NCBI GenBank assembly: GCA_031216915.1
Contig: CM062292.1
Coordinates: forward strand, 69,242,790 to 69,306,789
Length of the DNA: 64,000 nt
Direction: 5' to 3'
DNA from: Pictodentalium vernedei
Taxonomy: Eukaryota; Mollusca; Scaphopoda; Dentaliida; Dentaliidae
Shown here: in pieces, positions 22,383 to 32,236 of the stretch
Numbering within the stretch: position 1 is the first letter of the stretch
Layout of the letters: every line of letters starts with the position of its first letter
Translations under genes and position numbers: made by a program
Notes under the pieces: generated by a model
Databases searched by the model: none
What the model was told of the DNA's origin: nothing
The model's input: only the letters and a program-made list of their open reading frames with translations

Positions 22383-23380
22383 ACTACTGCGCACCAATTT
22401 GTACGCTCACCACTGAGTCATTACGCCCTGATTCTTTTTTTAGTTTTGAATGATGACCAGTTCTTGCTGTCCAGCTTGCGGCGTTGAGAGAGAAGTTATG
22501 TTGAAGAGTGCTTATCAAGTAATTTGATATAAGATATTTCATATATAGACAGAAGAAATTATGAAAGTAAATGAAATCTCCTTCCTCTGTAGACAGACAT
22601 ATACCAGCCGGAGCGATTTCGAATGCCATAATCGTCATGGCGCAGACAGAAAATAACAGTTATCATTAACCAAGACACGTTATTATCATTATCTTTATTA
22701 TATTCCGAACAAGCTTGTGATAATATAACAATAATACTTGCTGGGGCATTAAACTCTGTTATTAGAATGTCTGTGATTGAAAGCAATCCGAAATTCTCAT
22801 CAACCCTTTACCGATCAAATCAGAGAAATTCCGCCCGATCTTCACCCAGGGGCGGACTGGGCCAAGAGCAGTTACCGGAAAATTAACGAAGGCGGACCCC
22901 GGACTCGGAGAAAATTTTGATTTCTCGAACTGAACGAGCAGTGCATTCTCTAATCTTAATGATCAATGGCAGTTCACACAGACATTTCGATGGTCTTTTT
23001 GTATCGTCTTCACCACTCAATCGAGAAGAATGGTATCAAAAGGGAGAGGGTGGGGGGATGCACTGACCCATTTGACCGACCATAGTTCGGCACAAATGGG
23101 AGACAAATTTTGATTTTCAAAACAAAAGAACGATGTTTCCTTGCATTTGAGCGATGAGTAGTAGACTAGGCTGCTGGTATATCGAAATGTTTTCTTTGTG
23201 GACTGGCAGCCCACATAGAGAACATTTCAATATCTTACCTCCTACAAGTATCTGGGAATTTCATTGGTTCAAAGACGTCACATGCAGACTGCATATAAAA
23301 CCATATACTGCCTGTCAACATCAATATACGCTGACAGCTATGCTATGAGTAATCTCCCCTTTGTTCATTGATTATTCAAA
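22383..23380. other. Repeat-rich, no confident gene
   Basis: This contains a decayed CCCTTTACC end (22803) and a block near 22850-23010 with GGACTCGGAGAAAATTTTGAT and CAATGGCAGTTCACA that is shared with 58100-58400. It also has a hairpin at 23174-23236 (GGTATATCGAAATGTTTTCT paired with AGAGAACATTTCAATAT), homologous to 58053-58118. A TATA-like CATATAAAAC lies near 23290, before the possible exon at 23381. Confidence 0.5.
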
Positions 23381-23452
23381 ATGGCGGCAGCCGATAAACG
23401 CTTCAAGTTGAAAGATGGAGTGTTGGAAGCCTATATTTGGTCTGAAGTGCAG
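23381..23452 (+). CDS. Possible first coding exon, gene unknown
   Basis: ATG at 23381 in a good context (CAAAATGGCG) opens 24 codons beginning MAAADKRFKLKDGVL and ending with EVQ at CAG, directly followed by GTTAGG, an acceptable splice donor. A TATA-like sequence lies about 90 bases upstream. Downstream DNA to the LTR element shows no matching second exon; it carries two palindromic repeats, as an intron might. With 24 codons no domain can be named. It could be a chance match. Confidence 0.3.
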
Positions 23453-23535
23453 GTTAGGCAACTTAAAAGGCTTCATATTCTGTGGATGTGTGTCATGTTA
23501 CCTTCGAAATGAAACTGTTTGGTATGTATGAATTT

Positions 23536-23601
23536 GCCTTGTTACAGTTTATGGGAGAGTGCCTGTAGGCATAGGCACTCTCCCAAAAATTGTAACAAGG
23601 C
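23536..23601. repeat. Hairpin, 29-bp arms
   Basis: GCCTTGTTACAGTTTATGGG pairs with CCCAAAAATTGTAACAAGGC around the inner GAGAGTGCCT and its complement. It is a short palindromic repeat. Confidence 0.8.
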
Positions 23602-23682
23602 AAAGACACGTGAACACATTGTGAGAATTCTCTCATTTAATTTTGATCGCTGTTGTTATTAGTTCTGTGCATCGATGCAGCA

Positions 23683-23847
23683 GTCGGTAAGATATATTCG
23701 TTACACAGTTTGTTGGTGACCTGATATGGTATATATGGTGTTAGTTAATTCCATATTGGACGAGACCGAAGTCCAATATGAAATTAACTGACACCATATA
23801 TACCATATCAGGCCACCAACAAACTGTGTAACTAATAATATACCGAC
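23683..23847. repeat. 165-bp palindrome (MITE-like)
   Basis: The arms of about 78 bases match with few differences: TTACACAGTTTGTTGGTGAC on the left, GTGGCCTGATATGGTATA on its partner. The spacer is short (CGAGACCGAAG). There is no second copy in the window. Confidence 0.8.
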
Positions 23848-23978
23848 ATTTAATACAACCAGATCCATTTCGCCTGTTGGTCGTTTTCACGAACTTTCAA
23901 GCACCAAGAGGTGTTGGGCAGCATTAATTTTTAGGGGCCCAGGAGCCGAGAATCTTTCCAGTGGTAGCTGACGTAACA

Positions 23979-24055
23979 AGGAGCACACGGTGGCTCATTG
24001 TTTAGAGCATTGGAGTTAAAATAGAAAGGTCGGTGATTCGCTCCTGGCTCGCGTC
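23979..24055 (+). mobile_element. SINE head interrupted by the LTR element
   Basis: GGAGCACACGGTGGCTCATTG followed by GGTCGGTGATTCGCTCCTGG is a tRNA-like SINE head. The LTR element begins a few bases later. On its far side, at 30975, the sequence ACGCTGTGTCCTTCAGG resembles the SINE body start (CGCGTTGTGTCCTTGGG), so the retrotransposon probably landed in this SINE. Confidence 0.6.
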
Positions 24056-24060
24056 ATCAA

Positions 24061-25669
24061 TGTCAGGGAACACCTGAGGCCCCGTAAGGCCTGGGCTGAC
24101 GTGGGGTTATTTAGTCCCGCTGATGAAGTTGCGGGAAAAATTAGACCAACGTGGAGGGTCGGAATCCAAGTGTCGCGAACTCGGCGCAGAGAGCTGAGTT
24201 AGACCGACGCCGTGATTCCTTCTCTGCCAAATTGTCCTGAAATAGGTTCGATTTCCGTTAGGTGTGATTCCTAATCACTTCAGGCTGTATAATGGAAAGA
24301 ATGATTTAAAGTAACAACGATTCTTTTATTTACACATAAAAATAAATCCGTTTCAATATTTCAACAATCAACAATTCAATTCTTTTCACAGAAAATGGGT
24401 CACTACGGTTAAATAATTCTAAACAATCATATAGTCATTCTATAGCCCTGTACTGGCACTATAGTCTATACACTGGAAATGTTACTACCGTGAGCTCGCC
24501 ATAAGAGCTTCACAAATCTGAAATGTTATTACTGTGAGCTCGCCATAAGAGCTTCACCCGCTTAGGCTCAAATGTCAACGTCTGCGCGTAACTGTACCTC
24601 TGGCTGTCGGAGGGTTCCGACCAGCAATGTTCGTCATCTATAAACCACCGTACTTCTGATTTGGGTCAGATATTGTCTACTCATACCTTATGCGCCTTTT
24701 GAAAGTCCTCCGTGAAAGTCCTATTGAAATATCCACCGTTCCTGGTTGAATTCACGATTCACAAATGCCCCTTTTGTGCTAGGGCGAAATTGTCACTCAC
24801 ACCGATCTTCAGTCGGTATTACGATGTTCCGACAGCAAAACAAACTACTCAGAACGCAATCAGGCTGACGCTTCAAAGGGTTAATACGCACAATACAATT
24901 AACCTACACTTCTGACTATTGCAGGACGATACCTGCTACTCGACAATCTAAACTTTAACGTTCCACCTGGGGTGTTCCTTCCCACGAATTCGGCCCCGTA
25001 GCCGCCTATCAACGTTAAGCTAAATCAATCATGGAATGCCCTCTCTGGCGATTCCAGCCGTTTCAGGGTCCTGTGATCGAAGGTACCCTTATGCCAGGAA
25101 ACAGAGTCCGCCTGTCCTGGACTTCACCAACGCGTGTGTGACCCCAAGTGTGTGTCTAATGCTCTGCTCTTCCAGGTATATATACTTTTTACCCTAAACT
25201 GTCAGGTGGACCGACGCTCATCTGTCCACCTGTCAAAACGGTGGGAGATGACGTATATCGAGGCAGAATCAATACAAGTCATCTCACGCGTGACTTCACT
25301 TGTCGAGAAAACCGATTCGTTCTTGCCATGATTGTTATAACTTATGATGACACGACATTTCTATCTTTTAGAATCTCGTTTCTCAATTTACCGTGACGAC
25401 ATCTTGACATCAACCGATTACGTCTCGTAAGACTCCGACTACTGTATAAATTAAACGAGATGATTAGACCTTATCTAACATACCGTTTCTCCCCTGGGTC
25501 CCTGCGCTAAAGCTGGATATACACCACGTGTGTTTTTTCTATGTCCAGCTTTACAGAGAAGTGAAATTCACGTGGGTTTTTCGCCTTGATGCGGAATATA
25601 TTTTGAACTTACAATATCTTTAAATATGAGGCCCCTTGCCCCTATATTTAGGCTGGCTTTGCCCTGACA
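24061..25669 (-). repeat. 3' LTR (1609 bp)
   Basis: Read on the minus strand it starts at 25669 with TGTCAGGGCAAAGCC. A GTATATATAC box lies near 25175-25184 and could be the core promoter. An AATAAA (minus strand, 24330-24325) would mark the R region end. A 46-bp motif with GAGCTCGCCATAAGAGCTTC is repeated twice near 24490-24556. Short frames of 65 and 67 codons recur identically in both LTRs and have no domain. Confidence 0.95.
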
Positions 25670-25680
25670 ACTCCCTTCCC
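25670..25680 (-). other. Polypurine tract
   Basis: On the minus strand GGGAAGGGAGT directly abuts the 3' LTR start TGTCAGGG. This is where plus-strand DNA synthesis is primed in LTR elements. Confidence 0.85.
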
Positions 25681-26574
25681 GAGAGAAACACCCTGTGTAT
25701 CTCTTAAAACGCAAGGGGCAAAGCCACGCACGCTCGCCTCTCACACCCTTTTACAATCTACCATCATGTTCAAGACTACAAAACTGTACCCTAGTGGTCG
25801 TGGGGGGTCATGACCGGGCTCATGCGTCGGCCATGTCGATTCCCACGACACACACGCTACCACATGCTCCCGTCTTGCGGGTTTACATATGATATGGGGA
25901 GTAGCCTTATCCTCAGATTTGCAGCACTCTCTCTCTCTGTAATACTATATATTTACACCTAAACATACACATTTTTATACACGTTCGCCCATTTTGCAAA
26001 CAGTTCACTTGGCACTCACTCCGACGAGTAACACCGTCCGCGCCTTTGCGTCAGATGGGTTAATTCCAACGGAGTGTAACTTCGCCTCCCGTTCCCCTAT
26101 GTCTTGTGAAGGGGCAAACGACCCCTGCATTATGTTGAGCCTCACCCTCGCAAAGCTCAACCAGGGGATTAAAATTGTGCCTCACACACTCACACATTCA
26201 ACACACAAATTTCCCGACCGCGCCTTTGCGACAGACGGGGTGAGTGTGCCTCACACTCACAACAAACTCTCGTCAATAAAAACAAGCGCGGTTTCCCCCG
26301 GGCCTTAACACCGGGTTTGTGCATCCCATACTTACAAAACTCGACACACAGGCTCCCCGTCCACGCACACGCGACAGACAGGGCAGTGTATCTCACATTC
26401 GCATTCACAACCAACTCTAGTCAGCAGTCAGAGCAATAATAATACTGAAATAAGAAAATTTCTTCCGGGCCTTAACACCGGGTTTACGAAACTCATCACC
26501 TCACCCACAAAAATATTTGCGACTGGAGCCCCCGTCCCAGACACCAGGCCCACAGCCACCCAACTATTGCTTCT
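25681..26574 (-). repeat. Non-coding internal region with imperfect ~170-bp repeats
   Basis: Where pol would be expected, I find no RT, RNase H or integrase motif in any frame. CGGGCCTTAACACCGGGTTT occurs near 26298 and again near 26466, and GCGCCTTTGCG(T/A)CAGA near 26040 and 26221. These give a set of imperfect direct repeats. The sequence is C-rich on the plus strand. Confidence 0.75.
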
Positions 26575-29049
26575 TTATAACCACCGACCATTGGTAGGGG
26601 CCCGGTTCCCAGTATCCCCTTGGGTAACCCTTGACACACCCCTACTTCTCGCCCCGCCATTTCTACGGGTATTCCACCAGGGTCCCCATACCCTGTCGTT
26701 GTCGCATTCCCAAGAGCTTCCCTTGGCGCTATATCCCCCAGGCTCACTCGTCCCGGCGATTACCGTCGTTCGAACGACACTGGCCGTCCTTGGCCCTTGT
26801 GCCGTCGACCCCCCGGTCCATTGCGACGACTTCTTGCGCATATTGGGCACTGTGCGCCCCCGGCACTCTCTACGTGGTCTCCGCCACCTAGGATGCTTCT
26901 CCTTTGATTTGTGGACCCTTTTCTCGGTCCCCTGGGCGCCCACCTTAGCGGTCCCATCCACTTTAACATACTCAACTTGTGTTGACCCGTGCCCTCTCAA
27001 TTCTGGGGAAGTTTGCCCAGCCATTTGCGTGGGTCTGGCCTCCCCTCTCCACACGGGTGACACCGACTTCTTGGGGCGCTCAACTCCCCCACATAAATTT
27101 TCTTGAGGGTCTTTCCCCAATGATCCCATCGGTTTCCCTCGCTGTTTGGCGTTTAGCCTGGACCGCCTGCGGCCCCTTCTCCCTAATAGGACAGGAGTCG
27201 TCCCTCCTGAAACTTCCCGACATTTCGTCGTGTAGGGGCCATCCCCTGGACCATCGGATTGGTTCCCCCTGGGAACCTTCCCTTCATTACTCGTTGGGCC
27301 CTCACTTGGCCCCCTATCCCTGGACCATAACTCATCAGGGCTTGCCCTCACCCCTGGGATATTACCTATGACCAGGTCATACACAGGTGATTCAATGCAC
27401 ATGGCTTCCACTTCGCCACAATAAAATGGGGTATCCACAGTTATCCTCGCGATGGGGAACCTTCTAACGGTCCCATCTATCAAAATACACAAATGGTCGC
27501 GCCCCAACAATTGCTTGTCGTCAACCAGTTGCTTTCTAACCGCTGCAGCGGAGCACCCAGAATCCCGGAGCAGACGAATCTCCCTTTGTCCCACATACCC
27601 TGGGTACACTGGCATATCAACCTTCTCCTGCGAAGTTGTGAGCCTCTCACACATGCCACTTATTATCGGGACAACCTTCCCGCCTTCCAGCCTTAATTCT
27701 CCCTCTTGTATACATTCCCGGAGGGGGTTGTGTTCTGGACCGATGGTTTGACAGAACGCTGCCGTCTGTCTACTGGGCCCTGGATCTACGCGGTCACCTT
27801 GCTTCCAACCCCTTGGTGCTGCGTTCCAGGCCCCCTGCTGGGGTGGCCTAATGTTCCCAGTGGTCCTTACCTGTTTCTGCCAGCAGTCCCTGGCAATATG
27901 ACCCCGCTTGTTGCAGATAAAACAAGTGGTGTCCTTGGGAGCGCTCCCCTTCCGGCTGGCCTGCGACGCAGGAGGGTCGGGGTGGTGTTGCCTTACGGGT
28001 GCCATTGCCAACCCGTTTGCCCCACCCCTAGCCGATTTGGGTGCGTTCACACTCCCACCGTGGGCCTCGATGTAGCGTTCTGCCACAATTGCCATCTCAT
28101 CATAGGTGGGCGGACCCCTTTCCTTGATGAACAGGCCCAACTCCTTGGAGCATGTAGTTAAAAACTGCTCCCGGAGAAATAGATCTCGCAGGGCTCCATA
28201 CGACTCATTCACTTCTGCGAGATCAGTCCAGCGGTCAAAGTACCGCCTAGCTCGGGCAAAATACTGAGGTACTGTTTCTCCCTTCTCCTGCTTAATTTCT
28301 CGGAACTTGGTCCGGAATCCTTCTTCAGTGAGCTGGTATCTCCGAAGGATGGCATTCTTCAGCTCACTGTAGTCGTTAAGAAGTGCAGGAGGCATACTGG
28401 TATAAGCCTCGAGGGCTTTACCTGACAACAAAGGGCTCAAGCACATAGCCCATGTGTCTTCTGGCCACATTTGACTGGAGGCAAAACGCTCGAACCTCTC
28501 CAAGTACGAGTCCAAGTCATCTGTGTTTTCATTGAAATGAGCGAGATGGGGGCGTGGGGCATGAATTGCTACCCCTGCACTCCCATCCCCTGAGCGCCGA
28601 CTTTCATTCTCCACATCGGCCCTTGCTCTGAGGAGCTCTAATTCTCTCTCGTGCCTCTGTTGTTCGAGCTCTCGCTCTGCCTCCCTTGCCTCCCTTGCTA
28701 ATTGGGCTTCCCTCTCTCTCGCCTCATTTGCTAATTGAATCTCTCTCTCTTTCGCCTCTCTTGCGTCTTTCTCACGCTCTCGTTCTAATTGGGCTTCTCT
28801 CTCCCTCGCCTCTCTTGCGTCTTTCTCACGCTCTCGTTCTAATTGGGCTTCTCTCTCCCTCGCCTCTCTTGCGTCTTTCTCACGCTCTCGTTCTAATTGG
28901 GCTTCTCTCTCTCTTGCGTCATTACGTAAGGCAATCTCCTTGGCCTCACGTTTCTGCTCATCTTTAACGAACTTATGAAGTTCGGCCCCTTCAAGGCCCA
29001 TTTCCTTGCCTAATGATACCAGTTGGGCGAGGGGTGTAACAACATCCAT
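26575..29049 (-). CDS. Gag-protease polyprotein, 824 codons
   Basis: Residues 40-145 are charged coiled-coil made of near-perfect 18-residue repeats (EREREKDAREAREREAQL). Residues 165-335 form a retrotransposon Gag/SCAN-like capsid segment (YLERFERFA...MWPEDTWA; FREIKQEKGETVPQYFARA). Residues 376-389 are a CCHC zinc knuckle, CFICNKRGHIARDC, which binds RNA. Residues 480-566 are an aspartic-protease-like domain with LLRDSGCSAAAV (DSG catalytic loop) and DLVIGNIPG near the second flap/active-site strand. Residues 570-824 are basic, Gly/Arg/Ser-rich and unlike any pol segment I know; they may be former pol or spacer DNA that stays open by chance. In the family, Gag assembles the virus-like particle and PR cleaves it. 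There are no frameshifts or stops. Confidence 0.93.
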   Translation of the reverse strand: MDVVTPLAQLVSLGKEMGLEGAELHKFVKDEQKREAKEIALRNDAREREAQLEREREKDAREAREREAQLEREREKDAREAREREAQLEREREKDAREAKEREIQLANEAREREAQLAREAREAERELEQQRHERELELLRARADVENESRRSGDGSAGVAIHAPRPHLAHFNENTDDLDSYLERFERFASSQMWPEDTWAMCLSPLLSGKALEAYTSMPPALLNDYSELKNAILRRYQLTEEGFRTKFREIKQEKGETVPQYFARARRYFDRWTDLAEVNESYGALRDLFLREQFLTTCSKELGLFIKERGPPTYDEMAIVAERYIEAHGGSVNAPKSARGGANGLAMAPVRQHHPDPPASQASRKGSAPKDTTCFICNKRGHIARDCWQKQVRTTGNIRPPQQGAWNAAPRGWKQGDRVDPGPSRQTAAFCQTIGPEHNPLRECIQEGELRLEGGKVVPIISGMCERLTTSQEKVDMPVYPGYVGQREIRLLRDSGCSAAAVRKQLVDDKQLLGRDHLCILIDGTVRRFPIARITVDTPFYCGEVEAMCIESPVYDLVIGNIPGVRASPDELWSRDRGPSEGPTSNEGKVPRGNQSDGPGDGPYTTKCREVSGGTTPVLLGRRGRRRSRLNAKQRGKPMGSLGKDPQENLCGGVERPKKSVSPVWRGEARPTQMAGQTSPELRGHGSTQVEYVKVDGTAKVGAQGTEKRVHKSKEKHPRWRRPRRECRGRTVPNMRKKSSQWTGGSTAQGPRTASVVRTTVIAGTSEPGGYSAKGSSWECDNDRVWGPWWNTRRNGGARSRGVSRVTQGDTGNRAPTNGRWL
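28735..28925 (-). repeat. 54-bp tandem repeat inside gag
   Basis: Three nearly identical 54-bp units, plus partial ones, encode the 18-residue coiled-coil repeats. The units are identical even at third positions, so the expansion is recent and probably length-variable between copies of the element. Confidence 0.88.
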
Positions 29050-29342
29050 TTTGATTTTTTCTTTCTATCTTCAACACTCGTCAGAAAGAACGAAGAAGGA
29101 AAAGAAAAAACAAATATGGCAATTAATCTTAATTTACCTCTGTAATTTAACGTAATTAAACGCACCAAATATTCTGAAACCTACCGCAGTTATAGTGGCT
29201 ATTAAGTATCCTTTTGGGGACTACTGTATTGCGATATTAAACCCTTGAACGGCATCAACTGACCGAACGCGTCAAAACCTAAACAGAACCGCCATTAAAA
29301 TAAAACAAAATTTCCATATAGCCATTTTTTACCTTTTAGAAA

Positions 29343-29361
29343 TATCCTGGTAGCCTCGCCA
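29343..29361 (-). other. Candidate primer-binding site
   Basis: On the minus strand TGGCGAGGCTACCAGGAT lies 5 bases after the 5' LTR end. It starts with TGG, complementary to the CCA of a tRNA 3' end. The discriminator would be G, which suggests a serine-type tRNA, but I could not match the full acceptor stem to a specific tRNA. Confidence 0.65.
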
Positions 29362-29366
29362 ATCAA

Positions 29367-30974
29367 TGTCAGGGAACACCTGAGGCCCCGTAAGGCCTGG
29401 GCTGACGTGGGGTTATTTAGTCCCGCTGATGAAGTTGCGGGAAAAATTAGACCAACGTGGAGGGTCGGAATCCAAGTGTCGCGAACTCGGCGCAGAGAGC
29501 TGAGTTAGACCGACGCCGTGATTCCTTCTCTGCCAAATTGTCCTGAAATAGGTTCGATTTCCGTTAGGTGTGATTCCTAATCACTTCAGCTGTATAATGG
29601 AAAGAATGATTTAAAGTAACAACGATTCTTTTATTTACACATAAAAATAAATCCGTTTCAATATTTCAACAATCAACAATTCAATTCTTTTCACAGAAAA
29701 TGGGTCACTACGGTTAAATAATTCTAAACAATCATATAGTCATTCTATAGCCCTGTACTGGCACTATAGTCTATACACTGGAAATGTTACTACCGTGAGC
29801 TCGCCATAAGAGCTTCACAAATCTGAAATGTTATTACTGTGAGCTCGCCATAAGAGCTTCACCCGCTTAGGCTCAAATGTCAACGTCTGCGCGTAACTGT
29901 ACCTCTGGCTGTCGGAGGGTTCCGACCAGCAATGTTCGTCATCTATAAACCACCGTACTTCTGATTTGGGTCAGATATTGTCTACTCATACCTTATGCGC
30001 CTTTTGAAAGTCCTCCGTGAAAGTCCTATTGAAATATCCACCGTTCCTGGTTGAATTCACGATTCACAAATGCCCCTTTTGTGCTAGGGCGAAATTGTCA
30101 CTCACACCGATCTTCAGTCGGTATTACGATGTTCCGACAGCAAAACAAACTACTCAGAACGCAATCAGGCTGACGCTTCAAAGGGTTAATACGCACAATA
30201 CAATTAACCTACACTTCTGACTATTGCAGGACGATACCTGCTACTCGACAATCTAAACTTTAACGTTCCACCTGGGGTGTTCCTTCCCACGAATTCGGCC
30301 CCGTAGCCGCCTATCAACGTTAAGCTAAATCAATCATGGAATGCCCTCTCTGGCGATTCCAGCCGTTTCAGGGTCCTGTGATCGAAGGTACCCTTATGCC
30401 AGGAAACAGAGTCCGCCTGTCCTGGACTTCACCAACGCGTGTGTGACCCCAAGTGTGTGTCTAATGCTCTGCTCTTCCAGGTATATATACTTTTTACCCT
30501 AAACTGTCAGGTGGACCGACGCTCATCTGTCCACCTGTCAAAACGGTGGGAGATGACGTATATCGAGGCAGAATCAATACAAGTCATCTCACGCGTGACT
30601 TCACTTGTCGAGAAAACCGATTCGTTCTTGCCATGATTGTTATAACTTATGATGACACGACATTTCTATCTTTTAGAATCTCGTTTCTCAATTTACCGTG
30701 ACGACATCTTGACATCAACCGATTACGTCTCGTAAGACTCCGACTACTGTATAAATTAAACGAGATGATTAGACCTTATCTAACATACCGTTTCTCCCCT
30801 GGGTCCCTGCGCTAAAGCTGGATATACACCACGTGTGTTTTTTCTATGTCCAGCTTTACAGAGAAGTGAAATTCACGTGGGTTTTTCGCCTTGATGCGGA
30901 ATATATTTTGAACTTACAATATCTTTAAATATGAGGCCCCTTGCCCCTATATTTAGGCTGGCTTTGCCCTGACA
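29367..30974 (-). repeat. 5' LTR (1608 bp)
   Basis: It is identical to the 3' LTR except for one missing G (CTTCAGCTGTAT versus CTTCAGGCTGTAT). The minus-strand AATAAA is at 29635-29630. It is followed (minus sense) by TTGAT and the primer-binding-like site. Confidence 0.95.
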
Positions 30975-31128
30975 ATCTACGCTGTGTCCTTCAGGGCTTA
31001 TATTTCGACGAGAATCCAAGAATCGATTCACGCAAAGATTCGCGCAACAAAACCAGTGACAATCCATGTAGATTCACGCAGCACCCCTGCTAGGATTCCC
31101 GTGTTCCTGTGAAAACAATTGAGTCAAT

Positions 31129-31348
31129 ATAACCCTTTACCTAACATAGTAGCAGCATATTAACCAATACAAGACTAACCTGACTTGAAATATCCTGTCA
31201 CTTTGTCAATAAAAATTGTACAAATATGGTTTCCATTGGAACCGGCTCATATTTGTTAGGTTTTATTGATAAATATTGTTGTTTTTTTTAATTATCAAAA
31301 TCAGTTTATATTTTAAAAATTAAAAAGCTGTGCTGGGTAAAGGGGTAA
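31129..31348. mobile_element. TTAA MITE, subfamily B, diverged
   Basis: The left end is AACCCTTTACCTAACATAG and the right end is GCTGGGTAAAGGGGTAA. The centre has AAATATGGTTTCCATTGG and GAACCGGCTCATATTTG, the B-type core. The TTAA sites are altered on both sides. Confidence 0.7.
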
Positions 31349-31480
31349 CATGTGTTATCAGTATATAACAGGGGTTCAACCATGGTGACGAAATGGGATC
31401 CTGGGACACTCACAGAAGGTATGGAGTCTCCAAATGGATTCTCCCACATTTAGATGAAATAATAAGCCTTGGTCCGCCCT

Positions 31481-31945
31481 TGTACATGACACTTCATCCC
31501 GATTGCCTATGTTGGTGCACGTTGGCGATATGTACTAAGGTGTAGGACACGACGACAGTACACATGCGTTAACCCTTTACCTAACGTATCGACCAAAACC
31601 GGCCAGCGCTATTCTCAAAAATCGCCAATTAATTTTCATTATTTTTTCATTTTTTGTCTCAAAAACATAGGTTATGACCCCTCGTTGGAACAAGCTCGTT
31701 CCAACGAGGGATCATAACCTATATTTTTGAGACAATAAATAAAAAAAAATAGTTATTCAAGAATATTTTTGGCAAGTGTCGTCTGCTTTTCATGTTAGGT
31801 AAGGGTAAACCGATGCTACATTAACCCTGCTTGTGCATGTGGAGAGTCCGTTAACCGGTAATTCTACCCGGGTACTTCGCCTGTAAAACTACCCTACACG
31901 ATTTGGCCCTGACTGTTCAAAGTGTCGTTGAAACCCCAAATAAAC
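31481..31945 (+). mobile_element. SINE split by a TTAA MITE (copy Q)
   Basis: The left part has TGACACTTCATCCCGATTGCC and ATGTACTAAGGTGTAGGACA. The right part resumes at 31809 and runs through GGGTACTTCGCCTGTAAAAC to AAAGTGTCGTTGAAACCCC. The MITE 31569-31808 lies between them. The head is missing. Confidence 0.8.
31569..31808. mobile_element. TTAA MITE, subfamily A1, nested in SINE
   Basis: The left edge is TTAACCCTTTACCTAACG. The right edge is GTTAGGTAAGGGTAA with one TTAA copy mutated to GTAA. The stem is CTCGTTGG/CCAACGAG (G/C type) around AAGCTC. It inserted after the SINE was fixed at this place. Confidence 0.88.
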
Positions 31946-31947
31946 AA

Positions 31948-32184
31948 CATCTAACGTAACGAGAAGATCTAGTAAAAGCTATTCATAAAAACGCCGTTCA
32001 AATTGTATTATTTTCTATTTTTCCATCCAAAACATAGCTTATGTACAATGGAATGAGCTCGCCGTGTTCGAACCAATGGAAGTCAAAAAGCGACGTTTTT
32101 TGAGGGAGAAAAACAATGAAAATATTTGAATAGTGTTTTTTTCCAGCAAGTGTCGCCTACTCCTCGTGTTAGGTATAATGTTAA
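31948..32184. mobile_element. TTAA MITE, subfamily A1, decayed
   Basis: CTAACGTAACGAGAAG at the left, AAAACATAGCTTATG and GGAATGAGCTCG in the centre, and CAAGTGTCGCCTACTCCTCG with GTTAGGTATAATGTTAA at the right are all recognisable. About a fifth of positions differ from intact copies. Confidence 0.65.
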
Positions 32185-32236
32185 ACACAACATTCGCCAT
32201 TTTTAGCTCAACTTTGGCGAAGCCAAATTTGAGCTT

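Larger units (their letters stand above)
24061..30974 (-). mobile_element. LTR retrotransposon, gag-protease only, nearly identical LTRs
   Basis: The element is 6914 bp and reads on the minus strand. LTRs of 1609 and 1608 bp begin TGTCAGGG and end CCCTGACA; the one difference I can see is a single G indel (near 24287 versus 29588). A primer-binding-like site follows the 5' LTR, and a polypurine tract precedes the 3' LTR. One long frame encodes Gag plus a retropepsin-like domain. The remaining ~0.9 kb to the polypurine tract has no pol. This is a non-autonomous Ty3/gypsy-like element that would need reverse transcriptase and integrase from a relative. Flanking 5-mers are ATCAA and ATCTA, an imperfect duplication. 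Near-identity of the LTRs shows recent insertion. Confidence 0.93.

Noticed and set aside
24712..24915. 67- and 65-codon frames in the LTRs (also 30017-30220, 25134-25331, 30439-30636)
   Set aside because: They are identical in both LTRs only because the LTRs are identical; no domain.
26567..27106. 179-codon plus-strand frame and other plus frames at 26.5-28.2 kb
   Set aside because: They lie antisense to the intact Gag-protease frame and mirror its codon pattern; no domain of their own.
29343..29361. Assignment of the primer-binding site to a specific tRNA
   Set aside because: Only the TGG start and a G discriminator can be argued; the acceptor stem was not matched confidently.
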